Source: Psilocybe azurescens | Taxonomy: Eukaryota > Basidiomycota > Agaricomycetes > Agaricales > Agrocybaceae | Length of the DNA: 58,241 nucleotides | Reading direction: 5' to 3' | NCBI GenBank assembly: GCA_023853785.1 | Contig: JAJIRX010000837.1 | Span: forward strand, 1 to 58,241 | Shown here: piece after piece, positions 10,421 through 22,850 of the stretch | Layout of the letters: each line of letters starts with the position of its first letter | Numbering within the stretch: position 1 is the first letter of the stretch | Program-made: the position numbers and the translations under genes | Notes under the pieces: model-generated | Told to the model about the DNA's origin: nothing | The model's input: the letters and a program-made list of their open reading frames with translations, nothing else | Database searches by the model: none

Positions 10421-11819
10421 GCTTGTTCAGTGAGAAGTTGATGCTGTTCTTTGGGATGTTAAGTGGTTAATGAGAAGGAGACGCTTTATGAGGCTTTTGT
10501 AGCTTACAGTTTAGGTTGATAATGATCGTTGACAATTTCGCCATGTGACAAAGCTGTTGATGATGGTCAGTGACTGTATATAATACATAACCCGTCTCTG
10601 CTCGCGATGGGACAGCTGCTCAATAAGCAATTATACTGTAAGAAGTGGTTACCTAGTCAAAATGCGCAGATAACCCTTGAAACTACAAATCACATCATGT
10701 CAGGTTTGTCAGAATCAGCACAAGCCGATTCCTAAGTTGTTGATCCGGAGACGATCAGATTCATGGATTGTTTTATGCACTTGGGTTTCATATTCGTGGG
10801 CCTCATATCTTTCGTTATGACGGCCATATCTTGAATCTGAAAGGCTTTATTTTTGACATAAGTACTCGTAAAAACTTTATCAAAGCCAAACAATGTCCCT
10901 ATGGAAACCCGTAGGCGAGCGGGTTGGGATGGATACATGTTAACAACTTGCTGTGTTTCCTTGCCGGCGAACGCGTAATGCTATCATTGTGCCGGCAGTC
11001 ATGGAACGCCTCTAGAATCTGCTAAGCAAGGTAAACTATTTGAAGAGAGAAAATATGTGCCGTATATTCATATGGATCTAGAACGAGTGGAAACCCTGAA
11101 TGAACTTGAAGATGCAAATAGGCGCCCGTGATACCTTTTAATCCTTAACCTCAAGGCCAAACAGCTCACAAATAATGTCGAAGAGGCAACCATGGCTTCA
11201 CTCTCGTCGTTTTTCAATGAGACAATGAGAAAAGTAAGGAGCACAAGGGTAGTACGAGGCATGACCGTCTGTAGGATCGCTATAGACTCTCGCACGGTCT
11301 CAGCTGCTGTGAAAATATGTTCGGTTCGGTTTCTCAGCGCTCGAGTCGCTTATTCCCCAATCCAATGTTGGTGGTACGAAATTTTTGGTATCAGATCGGA
11401 ATCCTGCTATAAAAATATAACTATGCTGCAGGTAATCATTACAAGGAGATGTGATGGTGATATGTAGCGTTAAATAGTAGGTGATAATTAAATAGTAGGG
11501 AGGGGGATTAGTAGTTAGGAACTCTAACAAGGGTCGATAAGATAAGCAATAAACAAGAGAAATCTAGAGAAAGAATCTAAATCATGAGAAGCAGAAGAAA
11601 AGGGGTGAAAGGAGAGTGGATGTACAGACGTCATGAGTGTAACCGTAAAGCAAACGAACACAAAAAAGCAAGAGAGCGTCGAATATCTAGTGGGCGAGCT
11701 AATGTTGTGCGCACTTCAAGTTCATCAACAAAAATGGTCAAAAGCTATGTGAGGGAAGTAACCAAAAGAAGGTCCAAGGTTCAACTCAAAAACAGCCACT
11801 GACGTATGAGCCCTGTCCC

Positions 11820-13408
11820 GCACATCCCCATCCACCCACCTCCGGATCTCAACTGAGGCTCAGAGTGCGCTCGTGAAACTCGATCGCACACTATAATACT
11901 CCCTGAGAACGACGAGTCCGACGACCCCACCTCGCTCAACGCGCTCAGCACACTCAAGGTCGAGTTCGAATTTCACTGCTCGGCGTGTGCGCACCTGCTG
12001 GCGCTCGACCCTGGCGATGATGATGCAGGCGATGATGATGACGGCAACTCTGGCTCTGATTCAGATGGCGGCTGTGGCGCAGGTGATGGCGATAATGGAA
12101 CGACGTCAGATGAGGGTGGCACGAGCGCCGTAGGCGTAAGCTCTGACGAAGAAGCCGATGCCAATGCCAATGCTGACGATGATGCGGAAGACGTTGACGA
12201 CGTTGACGACGTCCTCCGTACGGCACCAGAACCAGGATGGGTCTCGGGAAAGGTGTTGATTCGCAACGACGCAGCTGACACCGCCGCTCTCGTCTTCTTC
12301 TCCTTTGTCGGCGGCGGGACCTCCAACGTCGAGGTCGAGGTCGAGTTCGAGGCCATCCCACTACCCGTGCTCCCACCTGCACCGCTGCTAAAGACCTCCA
12401 CCCTCCCTCAACAGTCGTATTCCTCGGCGGCGGCTCATCCACGCCCGGGAGGACCCCACACGACTTCGTATGCCTCAACCTCTGGCTCCCCACACCCAAT
12501 CCCAAACTCATACCAATGCCAGGCGCTCGCAGCAGCATCGCGTTGAACTTCTCCAGGTCCTTTTTACAGGGCGGATAACGTCTCCAGATTCCCTTCGGTA
12601 TTAGCGACAGTACCTGAAGCGGCATCCTCTTCCAAGGAGGCGGCGGCGGAAGCAGAGGCCGAGACAGTGACGGCACTGTTCTCAATCCCACTCCCGATGG
12701 ACACCACCCGCGGCACACAGAACGCGTCGTCTTCATTGCCATTTCCACCACCGTTACCTCCAACAGAAACAGGAGCAGCAGTAACAGCAGCGACTCCGGA
12801 GAACAATTTCTTCTTGGCACCCAGACCAAGCAACGAAAGCGTCCAGTCTTCCTCGCCCATACCCGGGCCAGTAGCTGTCATATTTCACTGGCACTGGCAC
12901 TGGCACTGGCGCTGGCATCCGTAGTCTTCGTGATTGTAGTCCTGCGAAGCGCAGACTCAGTCTTGGTCCTCATCCTCTCCCCATATGGCCCCCATACATC
13001 CTCTCCCGTCGTCGTCAGCACACTCAACATCCTCGCACCCGCACCCGTCTCCACCGCCACCTTACTAAGCCTGACCACTGAATTCGGCCTCGTCATCCCT
13101 TTCCTCCCCAGATCCAGATCCACTTCCGCCCTTGCACTTCCGCCAGGACTCGCGCCCAACAACAACGTCCACTCCCCAACCCCATCCTCACCCGCCGCCG
13201 CCGCCGCCGTCGCAGAGCCCGTCTCACAATCTGCCGCGCAACGCCAATCAGCGGCTCCTTCTCCTTGTTCCCTCCTGCATACACCCATTCATCGCCACTG
13301 TATTCGCACGCCTAGTGGCGTTCGCAAGCGTGTTCGCGGCTTCGTCGTCATCCTCCACCTCGAATTCGGGCGTGCTCGTCAAGATTGAGATCGAGGATCC
13401 ATCCGAAC
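11820..13408 (-). pseudogene. Truncated copy of the low-complexity Ser/Ala-rich gene
   Basis: Colinear with 17200-18768 of the parent gene. Matching peptide blocks on the minus strand include LRHTKSCGVLPGVDEPPPRN, EDAFCVPRVVSIGSG, EDWTLSLLGLG and EFEVEDDDEAANTLA. They fall in at least three frames, so many small indels separate it from an open gene. The 5' two-thirds of the parent is missing: homology ends at 13408, just after ISILTSTPEFE and SSDGSS, where the BTB segment begins. A hexamer array (CTGGCA) occupies about 12887-12916, where the parent has only a remnant. It cannot encode a full product. Confidence 0.75.
12887..12916. repeat. (CTGGCA)n short tandem array
   Basis: About five head-to-tail CTGGCA/CTGGCG units inside the truncated low-complexity copy. 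The parent locus (about 18230-18250) has CGCACTCGCACTCGCATC instead, so the array expanded after the duplication. Confidence 0.7.
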
Positions 13409-14376
13409 TGGTAGTTATATAATGGGCCATCCCCGTTTACCCGCAAGGTCGATCATACTCGGGAAATGTCAGGCTTGAGTCTGGGTAGGTACTATAAGCA
13501 ACAACGCCGCCAGCATCAATTAACGCATGAAACCATCTTCCGAGCATTCGCCAGTCTACAGTCAAGATTAAGTAAAATTTCCAAACGAACACTCTCACCC
13601 AGAAACTGCTCATATATAAATATGGCCATGCGTCGTAATCCAGAATCATGCCCAAACCTGGAGCTTGCTTGTTCATGAAATTTGGGTACTATACCCTCAA
13701 AGCAACTGAATTGACTTGAATGCAAGGTGCTAAACCCTGATCGAGGTGAAGGAGTCAGTTTACAAGAGGTATCTTGATCTGTATTTCTTTAGCAGTTAGC
13801 GCCAGTTTCTAGTATATGACTATCATCTGAAACGACCAGATAAAGCTTGAAGCGGACAGACTGTTCACCTAGATATGAAAAGTAAATAAGCGCCCGTCAT
13901 TGTCATCGATCTGGATTGACTCCGGAGATCCAACTCACGTAGAATCAACCCAAGAGGTCATCGTTTCCGAGCAAGACCATGATTATCCTGCCATCTATCT
14001 CCTCCTCTTGTAGCTATTGCAACCGTAAATATCTTTGCTAATTCTATGCCTGTCCATAGTCAATGACGCCGACGTAGTTGTCCAATTATCCGGTTTCATA
14101 ACTTTCTCACTTCATTCAAAATATCTAGAACACCAAGCGAGAGGGTTGGCACTGAAAACCAGACCTAACGGAATTAAAGTTGTGATTCTAGAAGAGCCGG
14201 CCAACATCCTTCAGGTCCTGTTAGAGTTTGTATATTCACGGAAATTTCCAATTCTTGCAGGTATGGATTTTGAAACGCTGACGGAGCTAGAGGAGGCAGC
14301 AGAGAAGTACGAGGTATACAATGCCATGAGCCACTGTGGCATTTTTGAGGCGAATAGCGGTGTTATTTTCTTGTGA
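13409..14376 (+). pseudogene. BTB/POZ family relic, segment copy 2
   Basis: Second copy of the 2958-3880 segment, joined on the left to the cut low-complexity gene and on the right to an F-box tail. An open frame from about 14050 reads SIVNDADVVVQL, FSLHSKYLEHQA, ILEEPANILQVLLEFV and EEAAEKYEVYNAMSH, the BTB fold blocks in the right order. After FEANSGVIF it runs into the F-box tail at 14376, so the C-terminal LSRQHIPLD part seen in copy 1 is absent. The start is unclear because the blocks before KYLEH need a frame change compared with the better copy at 36.8-37.9 kb. It is a deletion-truncated relic. Confidence 0.65.
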
Positions 14377-17300
14377 GAAAAATTCCACTCCTGATGGACG
14401 CCTTCCGGCACGGCCAGTGCCAATTTTCTTCGGTCACTCCTATGACTTTGCGCTTCCCATATTTCGCTAGCCATCGCGCGACACAGTCATCGAGCGTGCG
14501 CAGTACGGCTAGTGTCTAGCATCCTTTTTTTCGGAAGAACCGGATATATATACATTTCATTCGCTCAGCAAATCCCATAATTGACGCTGAGAGCGATGTT
14601 GATGATTATTTGAAATTGCCCTTCATTCGATTACAATCTAGAATCATTCAAATTATGACTTGGCCCACACACTCTTGTTTTCCTGGAAGAATTCCAACAA
14701 GGTGTGCTTTCCCACAAATTTGCGACCTTCTGCAGCCGCAGTAGAATCGCTAAACACGGCTTCCTCACTCCCCTGCTCGACCTTTCTATTCATCTCCGCT
14801 AGTATATTGGCGTACTCAGGCGGTGCCCCGATCTGAATGTAGAAGTCTGCCAGCTCCTCGACGGTGTATCTTTTATGTGTGATCGTTCGTCCGAGCACAG
14901 AAGATAAGATTTTGGCAGCCTGCAGTTGGAATGGTATCGCTCATTGAGCCACATTCAACGATATATACCAAACGTAACTCACATCTTCGTAGGAGTGAAG
15001 CTCGGGACCGACGACAAAGATATCCTTGTTCGGACTTTTCTCAGCTGTGAGACCCTCGAATGCCGCTTGTGCGACATCATCTGTCGATACCCAGGGAATT
15101 CTTCCATCTTGTGCAGCCGAAAAATATGATCGTCTTTTCCAATGCTCACAGCGTAGTTTACCTTGAAGGTCTCTGTGAGTAGGGTTGTGGTATCAGCATC
15201 ATTTACAATCAAAAATCAAAGCCCACATCGGATGCCCGAAGGTCAAGAATGAAGTACACTTACGAATAAACCACGTAGGCCTCACGACAACATAGTCTAC
15301 TCCGGTGTCCAGGAGATGCTGATGCACCACGCCTACTGGAACATAAGACTTGGAATCAGGTTCAAATATAGTAGCAGACAGCAGGGCAAATCGCTTGACG
15401 CCTCTGGATATAGCGAGATTGACGAATGCTATGACTACCGATGCATCTGAGCTGGCTGGGGCTGGTACGATGTACACCTGATCGACATTTGCCTCCGGGC
15501 TCAAGGCAGCCTCGTGTGTCGTCGCATCGAACCAGTCAAACGTGACTGCTTTGAAGGGCTCTGGTGCTTTCCCCGAGCGAGTGGCAATAAGAACGGGCTT
15601 ATTTATATTGTGTAGGAGTTTGGCGAGAGCGAGTCCTGTGCGCCCAGTTCCTCCTGTGATAAGTGTTGTCATGCTTGTTCAGTGAGCTTGGTGCTGTTCT
15701 TTGGAATGTTAAGTGGTTTAGTGAAAAGGAGGCGTATGATTTATGAGCATTTTATAGCTTACATTTGGGCTGATAGTGATCACGATCATTTAGCCGACCA
15801 CTGATAATTTCGCCATGTGATAAAGCTGTCGATGATGGTCAGTAACTGTATATAATACATAACCCGTTCCAGCTCGCGACGGGACAGCTGCTCAATAAGC
15901 AATTATACTGTAAGAAGTAGTTACCCGGTTAAGATGCACAGATAACCCTTGAAACTGCAAATCACATCACGTCAGGTTTGTCAGAATTGGCAAAAGTCGA
16001 TTCCAAGTTGTTCTTGGAAGTTCGATCCAGGAATGATTGGATGAGTCATGGATTGCTTTATGCACCCGGGTTTCGTATTCGGGGGCTCCACATCTTTTCC
16101 TTATAACGTCCGTAGGCTTTATTTTTGATATACGTGCTCGTAAAAGACCAAATAATCCCTTATGGAAACCCGCAGGCGAGCGGGTTGGACGGATACATGT
16201 TAACAACTTCCTGTGTTTCCTTGCCGGGAAACCCATAATACTATCATGGTGCGGGCAGTAATAGAACGCCTCTAGAATCTGCTAAGAACGCCAAACTATT
16301 TGAAGAGAGAAAATATGCGCCATATATTGATATGGGTCTAGAATCAGTGAGAATCCTGAATGAACTTGAAGATGCAATTAGGCGCCCGTGATGGCTTTTA
16401 ATCCTTAACCTCAAGGCCAAACAGTGCACAGATAATGTCGAAGAGGCAACCACGGCTTCATTCTCATCGTCTTTCAAGATAAAATGAGAACAATAAGGAA
16501 CACAAGGGTAGTGCGAGGCATGATTGCGTCTGGGATTACTCAGTGCAACTATAGATTCTCACACGGTCTCAGCTGCCGTGAAGATATGTTCAGTTTAGTT
16601 TCTCAGCGCTCGAGTCACTTGTTCCCCAATCCAATTTCGGTGGTACGAAAAATTTGGTATCAGATCGGTATCCTACTATCAATATATAAATATGTTGCAG
16701 GTAATCATTACAAAATGGGACGGTGATATGTAGCGTTAAATAGTAGGTGATAATTAAATAGTAGGGGAGGGGGGATTAGTGGTTAGGAACTCTAACAAGG
16801 GTCGATAAGATAAGCAATAAACAAGAGAAATCTAGAGAAAGAATCTAAATCATGGCAAGCAGAAGAAAAGGGATGAAAGGAGAGTGGGATGTACAGACGT
16901 CATGAGTATGATGCAAAGCAAACGAACACAAAAAGCAAGAGAGCGTCGAAGATCTAGTGGGAGCGCTGGTGTGGTACGCACTTTTTCAATCAAAAAATTG
17001 TCAAAAGCTATGTAAGGGGAAAAGAAAAGATGGTACATGTGCATCTTCGAAGCTTCGAAGAAAAAGCAAGAGATGGGGTGAGCAAAAAAAAAGTAACCCA
17101 AAGAATGTCCAAAATTCAACTCAAAAACACCCACTGACGTATAAGCCCTGTCCCGTTCTGCCGCATCTGCATCTCCACCCACCCACCTCCTCCGGGTCCC
17201 GACTCGGACTCAGAGTGCGCTCGTGAAACTCGATCGCGCACTATAATACTCTCCCGAGAACGACGAGTCCGAAGACCCCACTTCGCTCAATGCGCTCAGC

Positions 17301-18768
17301 ACACTCAAGGTCGAGTTCGAATTTCGCTGCTCGGCGCGTGCGCACCCGCTGGCGCTCGACCCTGGCGATGACGCAGGTGATAATAATGGCAACTCTGGCT
17401 CTGGTTCAGATGGCGGCTGTGGCGCAGATGATGGCGATGGCGATGATGGAAAGACGTCGGATGGGGGTGGCACGAGCGCCGTAGGCGTGAGCTCTGACGA
17501 AGAAGCCGATGCTGATTCCGATACTGACGATAACGCGGAACAGGTTGAGGACGTTGAGGACGCCCTCCGTACGGCACCAGAACCAGAACGAGTCTCGGGA
17601 GAGGTGTCGATTCGCAACGACGCAGCTGACACCGCCGCTCTCGTCTTCTTCTCCTTTGTCAGCGACGGGACCTCCAACGTCGAAGTCGAGGTCGAGTTCG
17701 AGGCCATCCCACTACCCGTGCTCCCACCCGCACCGCTGCTAAAGACCTCCACCCTCCTCAATACCGCATTCCTTGGCGGCGGCTCATCCACGCCCGGGAG
17801 GACCCCACACGACTTCGTATGCCTCAACCTCTGGCTCCCCACACCCAATCCCAAACTCATACCGATACCAGGCGCTCGCAGCAGCATCGCATTGAACTTC
17901 TCCAGATCTTTCTCCAGCGCGGATAACGTCTTCAGATTCCCTTCGGTGTCAGCGACGGTATGTGGAGCAGCATCCTCCTCCAAGGAGGCGGCGGCGGAAC
18001 CAGAGATCGAGACAGTGACGGCACTGCTCTCGATCCCACTCCCGATGGACACCACCCGCGGCACGCAAAACGCGTCGTCTTCATTGTCGTTTCCACCACC
18101 ATTACCGCCAACAGAAATAGGAGCAGCAGTAGCGGCAGCGGCTCCGGCGAACGATTTCTTCTTCGTACCCAGACCAAGCAACGAAAGCGTCCAGTCTTCC
18201 CCGTCCATACCCGGGCCAGCAGCTGTCGTATCCGCACTCGCACTCGCATCCGCAGTCTTCGTGGTAGTGGTCCTGCGAAGCGCAGACTCAGACTTGGTCC
18301 TCATCCTCTCCCCATATGGCTCCCATACATCCTTCCTCATCGCCGTCGGCACACTCAACATGCCCCCACCCGCACTCGCATCCGCCGCCGCCTTACTAAG
18401 CCTAACCACCGAATTCGTCCTCTTCATCCCTTTCCTCCCCAGATCCACATCCACATCCGCGCTTGCACTTCCACTAGGACTCGCGCCCAACAACAACGTC
18501 CACTCCCCAGCCCCATCCTCACCCACCGCCCTCGCCGCCGCCGCGGAGCCCCGTCTCACAATCTGGCGCGCAACGCCAATCAGCGGCACCTTCTCCTTCT
18601 CCTTGTTCCCCTCCTGATTCCACCCACTCATCGCCACTGCATTCGCACGTCTAGTGGCGTTCGCAAGCGTGTTGGCAGCCAACACTCGCGCAGCCGCTTC
18701 GTCGTCATCCTCCTCCTCCTCGAATTCGGGCGTGCTCGTCAAGATTGAGATCGAGGATCCATCCGAAC
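14377..18768. repeat. Tandem unit III (F-box tail, reductase D, spacer, low-complexity gene)
   Basis: Third repeat unit. It starts slightly further into the F-box tail than unit II (block ATTCCACTCCTGATGGACGC, matching 5079-5098 near F-box copy 2). It runs colinearly with unit II through the reductase and spacer and continues into the full low-complexity gene, so this unit is probably closest to the ancestral arrangement on its right side. Confidence 0.85.
14653..15672 (-). pseudogene. NmrA-like NAD(P)H reductase, copy D (one frameshift)
   Basis: Exons 15672-15264, 15172-14983 and 14919-14653, introns 15263-15173 and 14982-14920, at the same places as copies B and C. Exon 1 is open with TTLITGGTGRTG and TRSGKAPEP. 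Exon 3 is open with GRTITHKRYTVEE and RKFVGKHTLLEFF. Exon 2 reads VNYAVSIGKDDHIF and then loses frame at the A-run 15120-15124, the same missing base as in copy B. Apart from that base the gene looks functional. Exon 2 also has unusual substitutions (GKDD for REYD, NY for NF) not seen in B or C. If the base is restored by resequencing this would be a second working paralogue beside C. Confidence 0.75.
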
Positions 18769-21700
18769 TAGTCTCCGCCGCCGCCAATACGCCTGCAGTA
18801 GCAGTAGCAACCGCAGCAAACGAGCCCGAAGACAGGGACACCGAGCGCGCGCGAAACGCAGAAGCAGAAGACGAAGTTAGAATTGAGCCCAGGGCACAGC
18901 TCGACATTGTCGAGGCGCTGTTCCTCCTCGCATTTCCATTCGCAAGTATATGCGCGTTCTCCGCTGCACCCTCTGCGCGCCGTCCGTCCTGCTCGTGATG
19001 CGTCCGGAAAAGGCTTGCACTGTCCGGGGCCGATACGACGCGTTTGCTCGAGCCCGAACGTAGTGGTGTACCAGCCTCGGTGATCGACATACCTGGACCC
19101 GGGGAGGTGGAAGCGGGTATATGCGCGTTTGCGTTTGCAGGGAGAGACAAACGGGCCGCGGCGCGTAGGGGCGGGGGCAGCGGCAGCGGGCCCATAGGTG
19201 GGGGCGAGAGCGGCACCGCCGGGTGGATCGATAAAGTGCTCTGCCGCGAGCGCGTTTTGATTCTAGATAGTCTGTGAGGCGTTTGTGGAAATTGTGGCAG
19301 AGACGCGGCTGCGGGCGCGGAAGAGGAGGATAGAGGGTTAGGGGTGACTATATGCGCCTTTTGTGTTGAATATGAAGACGGCGACGGAGATGGAGACGAA
19401 GGCGGGATAGAGAATGCGATGGGACGCGACACTCCGATTTGTCTAGCCTGCTACATGAATCGAAAAAAAGAAACACATGATATCAGTTCCAATTCCAGTG
19501 AAACGCGAAGTTAACTCAAAATGAACTGATACTGACTTTGACAACCGGCTCTGACTCTTCTTCAACGCCAACACCTTTATCCATACCCATTGTGGTCCGC
19601 CCCTCCGTGTCGGTGACGACGACGAACAGAGGCGAGCAAGGCGTGATCGGCGGCCCGCTCTCGGTGCTCGATACCGAGAGCGACCTGGAGAACCGGGGTG
19701 GTGGCGGGCCTGGAGGCGAGGGCGGAGGCGAGGGAAGCGCGGACGCTAGAATGGGCGCGTGCTGGTATTGATGGGGGTTAAAGGAAGGGGTAGAGGGTGG
19801 GGACGTTTGCGCGTTTGCGTTGTCTCGCGGAGCCTGCGCTCGAAGAAGCTGCGTCCGACGGCGGCGGCGATGCTGGGGGTAGCGAAGACGACGACACGCT
19901 TGAGGCCTGGCCCGAATTCGAACCTGAGACGATTGAGCGCGCGCTCTGTTTTGAGGTCCTCGACGCGGCGTCTGTCAGTACACCGCGCGGCCCGCGCTCC
20001 TGTTCTCTGCGTTGCCTCTGCCTCTGTTGTTCCCTCTCATGCCGAAGGACAAGCGGCACATACGGTCTATACCCCTCCGTCTCCTCTGTCCCCTCATCTT
20101 CATCCTCAGCACACCTCTCCCTCAGCATCTCAGTTCCAACAGCCTCGAACCCACTCCTACCCCTCGCCGCATCCCTTCCTCTCAACTCGACAAAAACGAA
20201 CACGACGAGCCAATAATCGACTCCTCATCCCCAACCGACCCCAATGGCGCACTATCGCACGAGTACGTCGATGGCGACGAGGACCCCGACCCGGACCCAT
20301 ATCCATGCTCATCATATTCATAATCACGGTCTTGCGGGTCGTAGTAGTTCTTCACGCCGAATATGCTCCCCAACGCTCTTGGAGGAAGCGAAGAAAGGGG
20401 AGTTCCGTATTTGGATGTGCTTGCTTCCTCGCTTCGATCTTCACGTGCACTTCCACTCGCACCATAACTATCTCTCCTCCCTCCACTCCCCCATTTCTTC
20501 TTATTCCTCCTACGGCCCCCTCTCGAAGTCGACATCGACACATCCGACTCTGCCACCGACACCGACGTCATCTCCGGCTCCAATCCAGATCCGGATCTGA
20601 ACCCAGAGTCCAGAGCCGACTTGAATCCAGACCCGCCCCAAGAAGACCTCTCCACGTCCACGTCCGCAAACCCAAACTGGCCTGCCAATGAGAGGTACGA
20701 CCCAGATGCAGTTGCCGATGCCGTGGTCGCAGTCGCAGGAAACGGAAGATGAGACGTAGAAGGCGCAGTGGGTGTGGATGATGTGGGAGTGGGACTGAGC
20801 TGATACTGATACTCAAACCCATTGTCATACCTATACTCGAGCCCCAGTTCAAGTTGTGGCCCATGCGTGATATCTTCGCTCGCCATTCTCATCGGCGATG
20901 GTTGAGCCTGAGGGGGAAAAGGAGAACCAGCAGGATACCTGAACCCCCGAAATCGGCGTATTCGGACACGACTTGCTCGCCTCACCATTCAAGTTCACGT
21001 TACTTCTCGACAACTGCCTCTTAATACGCGCAAAGAGCGCGAGCGGGTTGGGCGTCGACTTTGTCGTCGGGGAAGTCGGGGAAGCCGGTGAAGTAGATTT
21101 CGAATTTAAATGTAAATTCAATTTCGACGGCGATTTTTTGGGTATCATTTTTGGGTAGGCGGATACACCGGATGCAGACGCTGGAGTGGATGATGTGAAT
21201 ATTATATGTCCGGTATCCAGACGAATGGGGGACGATGGTACACGCAGGTTATCGCGGGGAGAAGTGGATATATGCGCGGAAACAGGCTCAACAGGCATCG
21301 AATTCCTCGTCCTCAGTCTACTGCGCTCCCTCTCCCTCTCCCTCTCTCGCGACTTCGACCTGTCTCTGCCCATCGACACCCCACCCGCACATCCACTCAC
21401 TCCCTCACCAAGTGCCTCCAAACAGTTCCCGCCCAAATCAACAGCCGACATCGTTGCAGAAACAATCGGCGGAAAGGGCTGTCTGTCTCCCCAGCTGGAA
21501 GCGGCGGTGGTGTTGCGTAGAGGAGCATGGAATTCTTCGTATTCTTTTTCGCACTCCCAAAGTTTAATGTGTCGACGAAATCGGGAATAGGAGGCGGTGG
21601 CGGGATGGGAATCTGATGGGACAGCGCGAATGTGACGTGGGCACGGCTCTGGGGTTCGGGAGTTGTGTGGGTTTGCGTTAGGGGAGGGGGTGTAATTAGG

Positions 21701-21921
21701 ACTGTTGGATTGGGACTCGGAGAGGGAAGGTTGGTCTTGCGTGGTGGTGTCGGCGCGGGTGATGTCGTAGACGCAGGTCCTGATGTGGTATTCCAAGATG
21801 ATGTGGGTAATGTAGTCGATGCTGATGTAGATGATGATGGTACTGGAGGCTGAAGGTGGGTCTGGGGCGCGTCTAGCTTGCGCTCGTCCGAGGCATGAGA
21901 TACGGTCTAGAGGCGGTTGTA
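17210..21921 (-). CDS. Large low-complexity Ser/Pro/Ala-rich protein, function unknown
   Basis: A GC-rich gene read on the minus strand. The last exon (about 19446 to the TAA at 17210) is a single open frame of over 740 codons. It is joined by an intron with a GTCAGT donor and ATGTAG acceptor (about 19533-19447) to upstream coding that reads VGVEEESEPVVK and VVVTDTEG. Further upstream, open blocks carry FVDTLNFG/KLWECEKEYEEFHAP (about 21520-21570), SRERERERERSRLRTR (basic RE-repeat, about 21320-21360), LFARIKRQLSRSN (about 21010) and SIFGVKNYYDPQDRDYEYD (about 20330). Consecutive blocks are in different frames and meet at runs such as C5 at 20942-20946, so the true model needs corrected sequence. 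No catalytic domain, signal peptide or membrane segment is visible. It could be a disordered scaffold or regulatory protein; no function is assigned. The first coding exon is not certain: an acceptor CCTCTAG lies at about 21910. Confidence 0.55.
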
Positions 21922-22208
21922 TAGTAAGTAACTTATCAGAACGAGCGTCTTTGTTTAAAGAGAGTGGAATTGAATGTCAATAATGTCGTATGGAGATCCT
22001 TCCTCGTGTCAGGTGGAAATACGCAAGGAAGGTCAGGACAGGACAGAGAAGGGAAAATTATGAAGAAAGACACAAAAGACAGACAAGCGGACGAAGTTGA
22101 AGGGAAAGGAAGAAGCCTAAGCAATAATGAAATCGCAAACCGAAAAAGAAACACGAAACGAAAGCGGAAAGCACAAACAAAATAGGAACGAACTTTATTC
22201 AATGCATT

Positions 22209-22622
22209 CGTATTACGCCTCCGGCCGCCAGGGTTGTGATGATGATGATCCTGAATCCACGGTAGGCTCAAAATCAGGCGCGGCGCCGTCGGCGGCATTG
22301 GCATCTGGAGATCAAGAGACAGCCACAAAATTAAATTAAACTCCAAATCAATATGTTTTCTTTGAACTTTTCCTCTTCCAGAAAGGCCTACCTCGTTGAT
22401 TTGATATTTCACTCCCTCAGCCCATCCGCCGTGCACGTCCGACGCGTCGTCAGTGGCCATAGATGGCAACCGATTGACATTGACGCTAGTGCTCGTACTA
22501 ACGCTCGGGCTCGAACAGGAACTCTGATTTGGATGGGGATCCAGCGCAGCAGACACGAGGTCGGCGAACTCTTCTAGCGTGAAAGGCGATGATGCTGACG
22601 AAAGCCTGGAAGGAGACGGCAT
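22209..22622 (-). CDS. Small acidic protein, unknown
   Basis: The ATG at 22622 opens MPSPSRLSSASSPFTLEEFA and continues to KYQINE at 22392, followed by a GTAGGC donor. The acceptor CTCCAG ends at 22305. After it, one frame reads ANAADGAAPDFEPTVDSGSS and stops at about 22209 (WRPEA, stop), which looks like a natural acidic C-terminus. The alternative frame (MPMPPTAP...) stays open much longer but is not protein-like. Frame continuity favours the second while composition favours the first, so a one-base error near the junction is possible. Predicted length is about 105 aa. No known domain was recognised. It lies upstream of the low-complexity gene in the same orientation, with about 290 bp between them. 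Confidence 0.45.
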
Positions 22623-22822
22623 GGTGATTTAGGTAAGCGCGTACGCCGTAACGCGTATTGTATGTACGCGATTTCTGGAATTCTGGAAAGGGGTGAATCC
22701 GGATAGGAGTTTCGTTCAGCCAGAATGACCAGAATCTATGTTGTACTACGCAACCCTGAAGTTTGCAGTGGAGGGGAGAGGGAAAAACTGAAGAAAGTGT
22801 TCGTTCGAGGGAAAGGGAGAAA

Positions 22823-22850
22823 GGAGAGGAGAGGAGAGGAGAGGAGAGGG
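22823..22850. repeat. (GGAGA)n microsatellite
   Basis: Five to six perfect GGAGA units (AGGAGAGGAGAGGAGAGG), purine-rich on the plus strand, upstream of the small acidic-protein gene. Confidence 0.9.

Larger units (their letters stand above)
9168..13408. repeat. Tandem unit II (F-box tail, reductase C, spacer, low-complexity gene fragment)
   Basis: Direct repeat colinear with unit III (14377-18768): F-box tail, reductase, spacer with the same landmark blocks, then the 3' portion of the low-complexity gene. Divergence is visible throughout but colinearity is unbroken. The left end abuts the inverted-repeat insert. At 13408 the right end cuts the low-complexity gene inside its reading region and joins it to the BTB segment. 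Confidence 0.85.

Noticed and set aside
1277..15672. An ergot-alkaloid-type biosynthetic cluster, because the reductases resemble EasG/FgaFS
   Set aside because: No dimethylallyltryptophan synthase, P450, methyltransferase or other pathway gene lies in the window; NmrA-like reductases of this type are common in mushrooms.
17487..18617. A 376-codon plus-strand frame opposite the low-complexity gene
   Set aside because: GC-rich antisense shadow. The minus-strand frame there is longer, has a supported splice junction upstream and keeps one uninterrupted frame to a stop at 17210.
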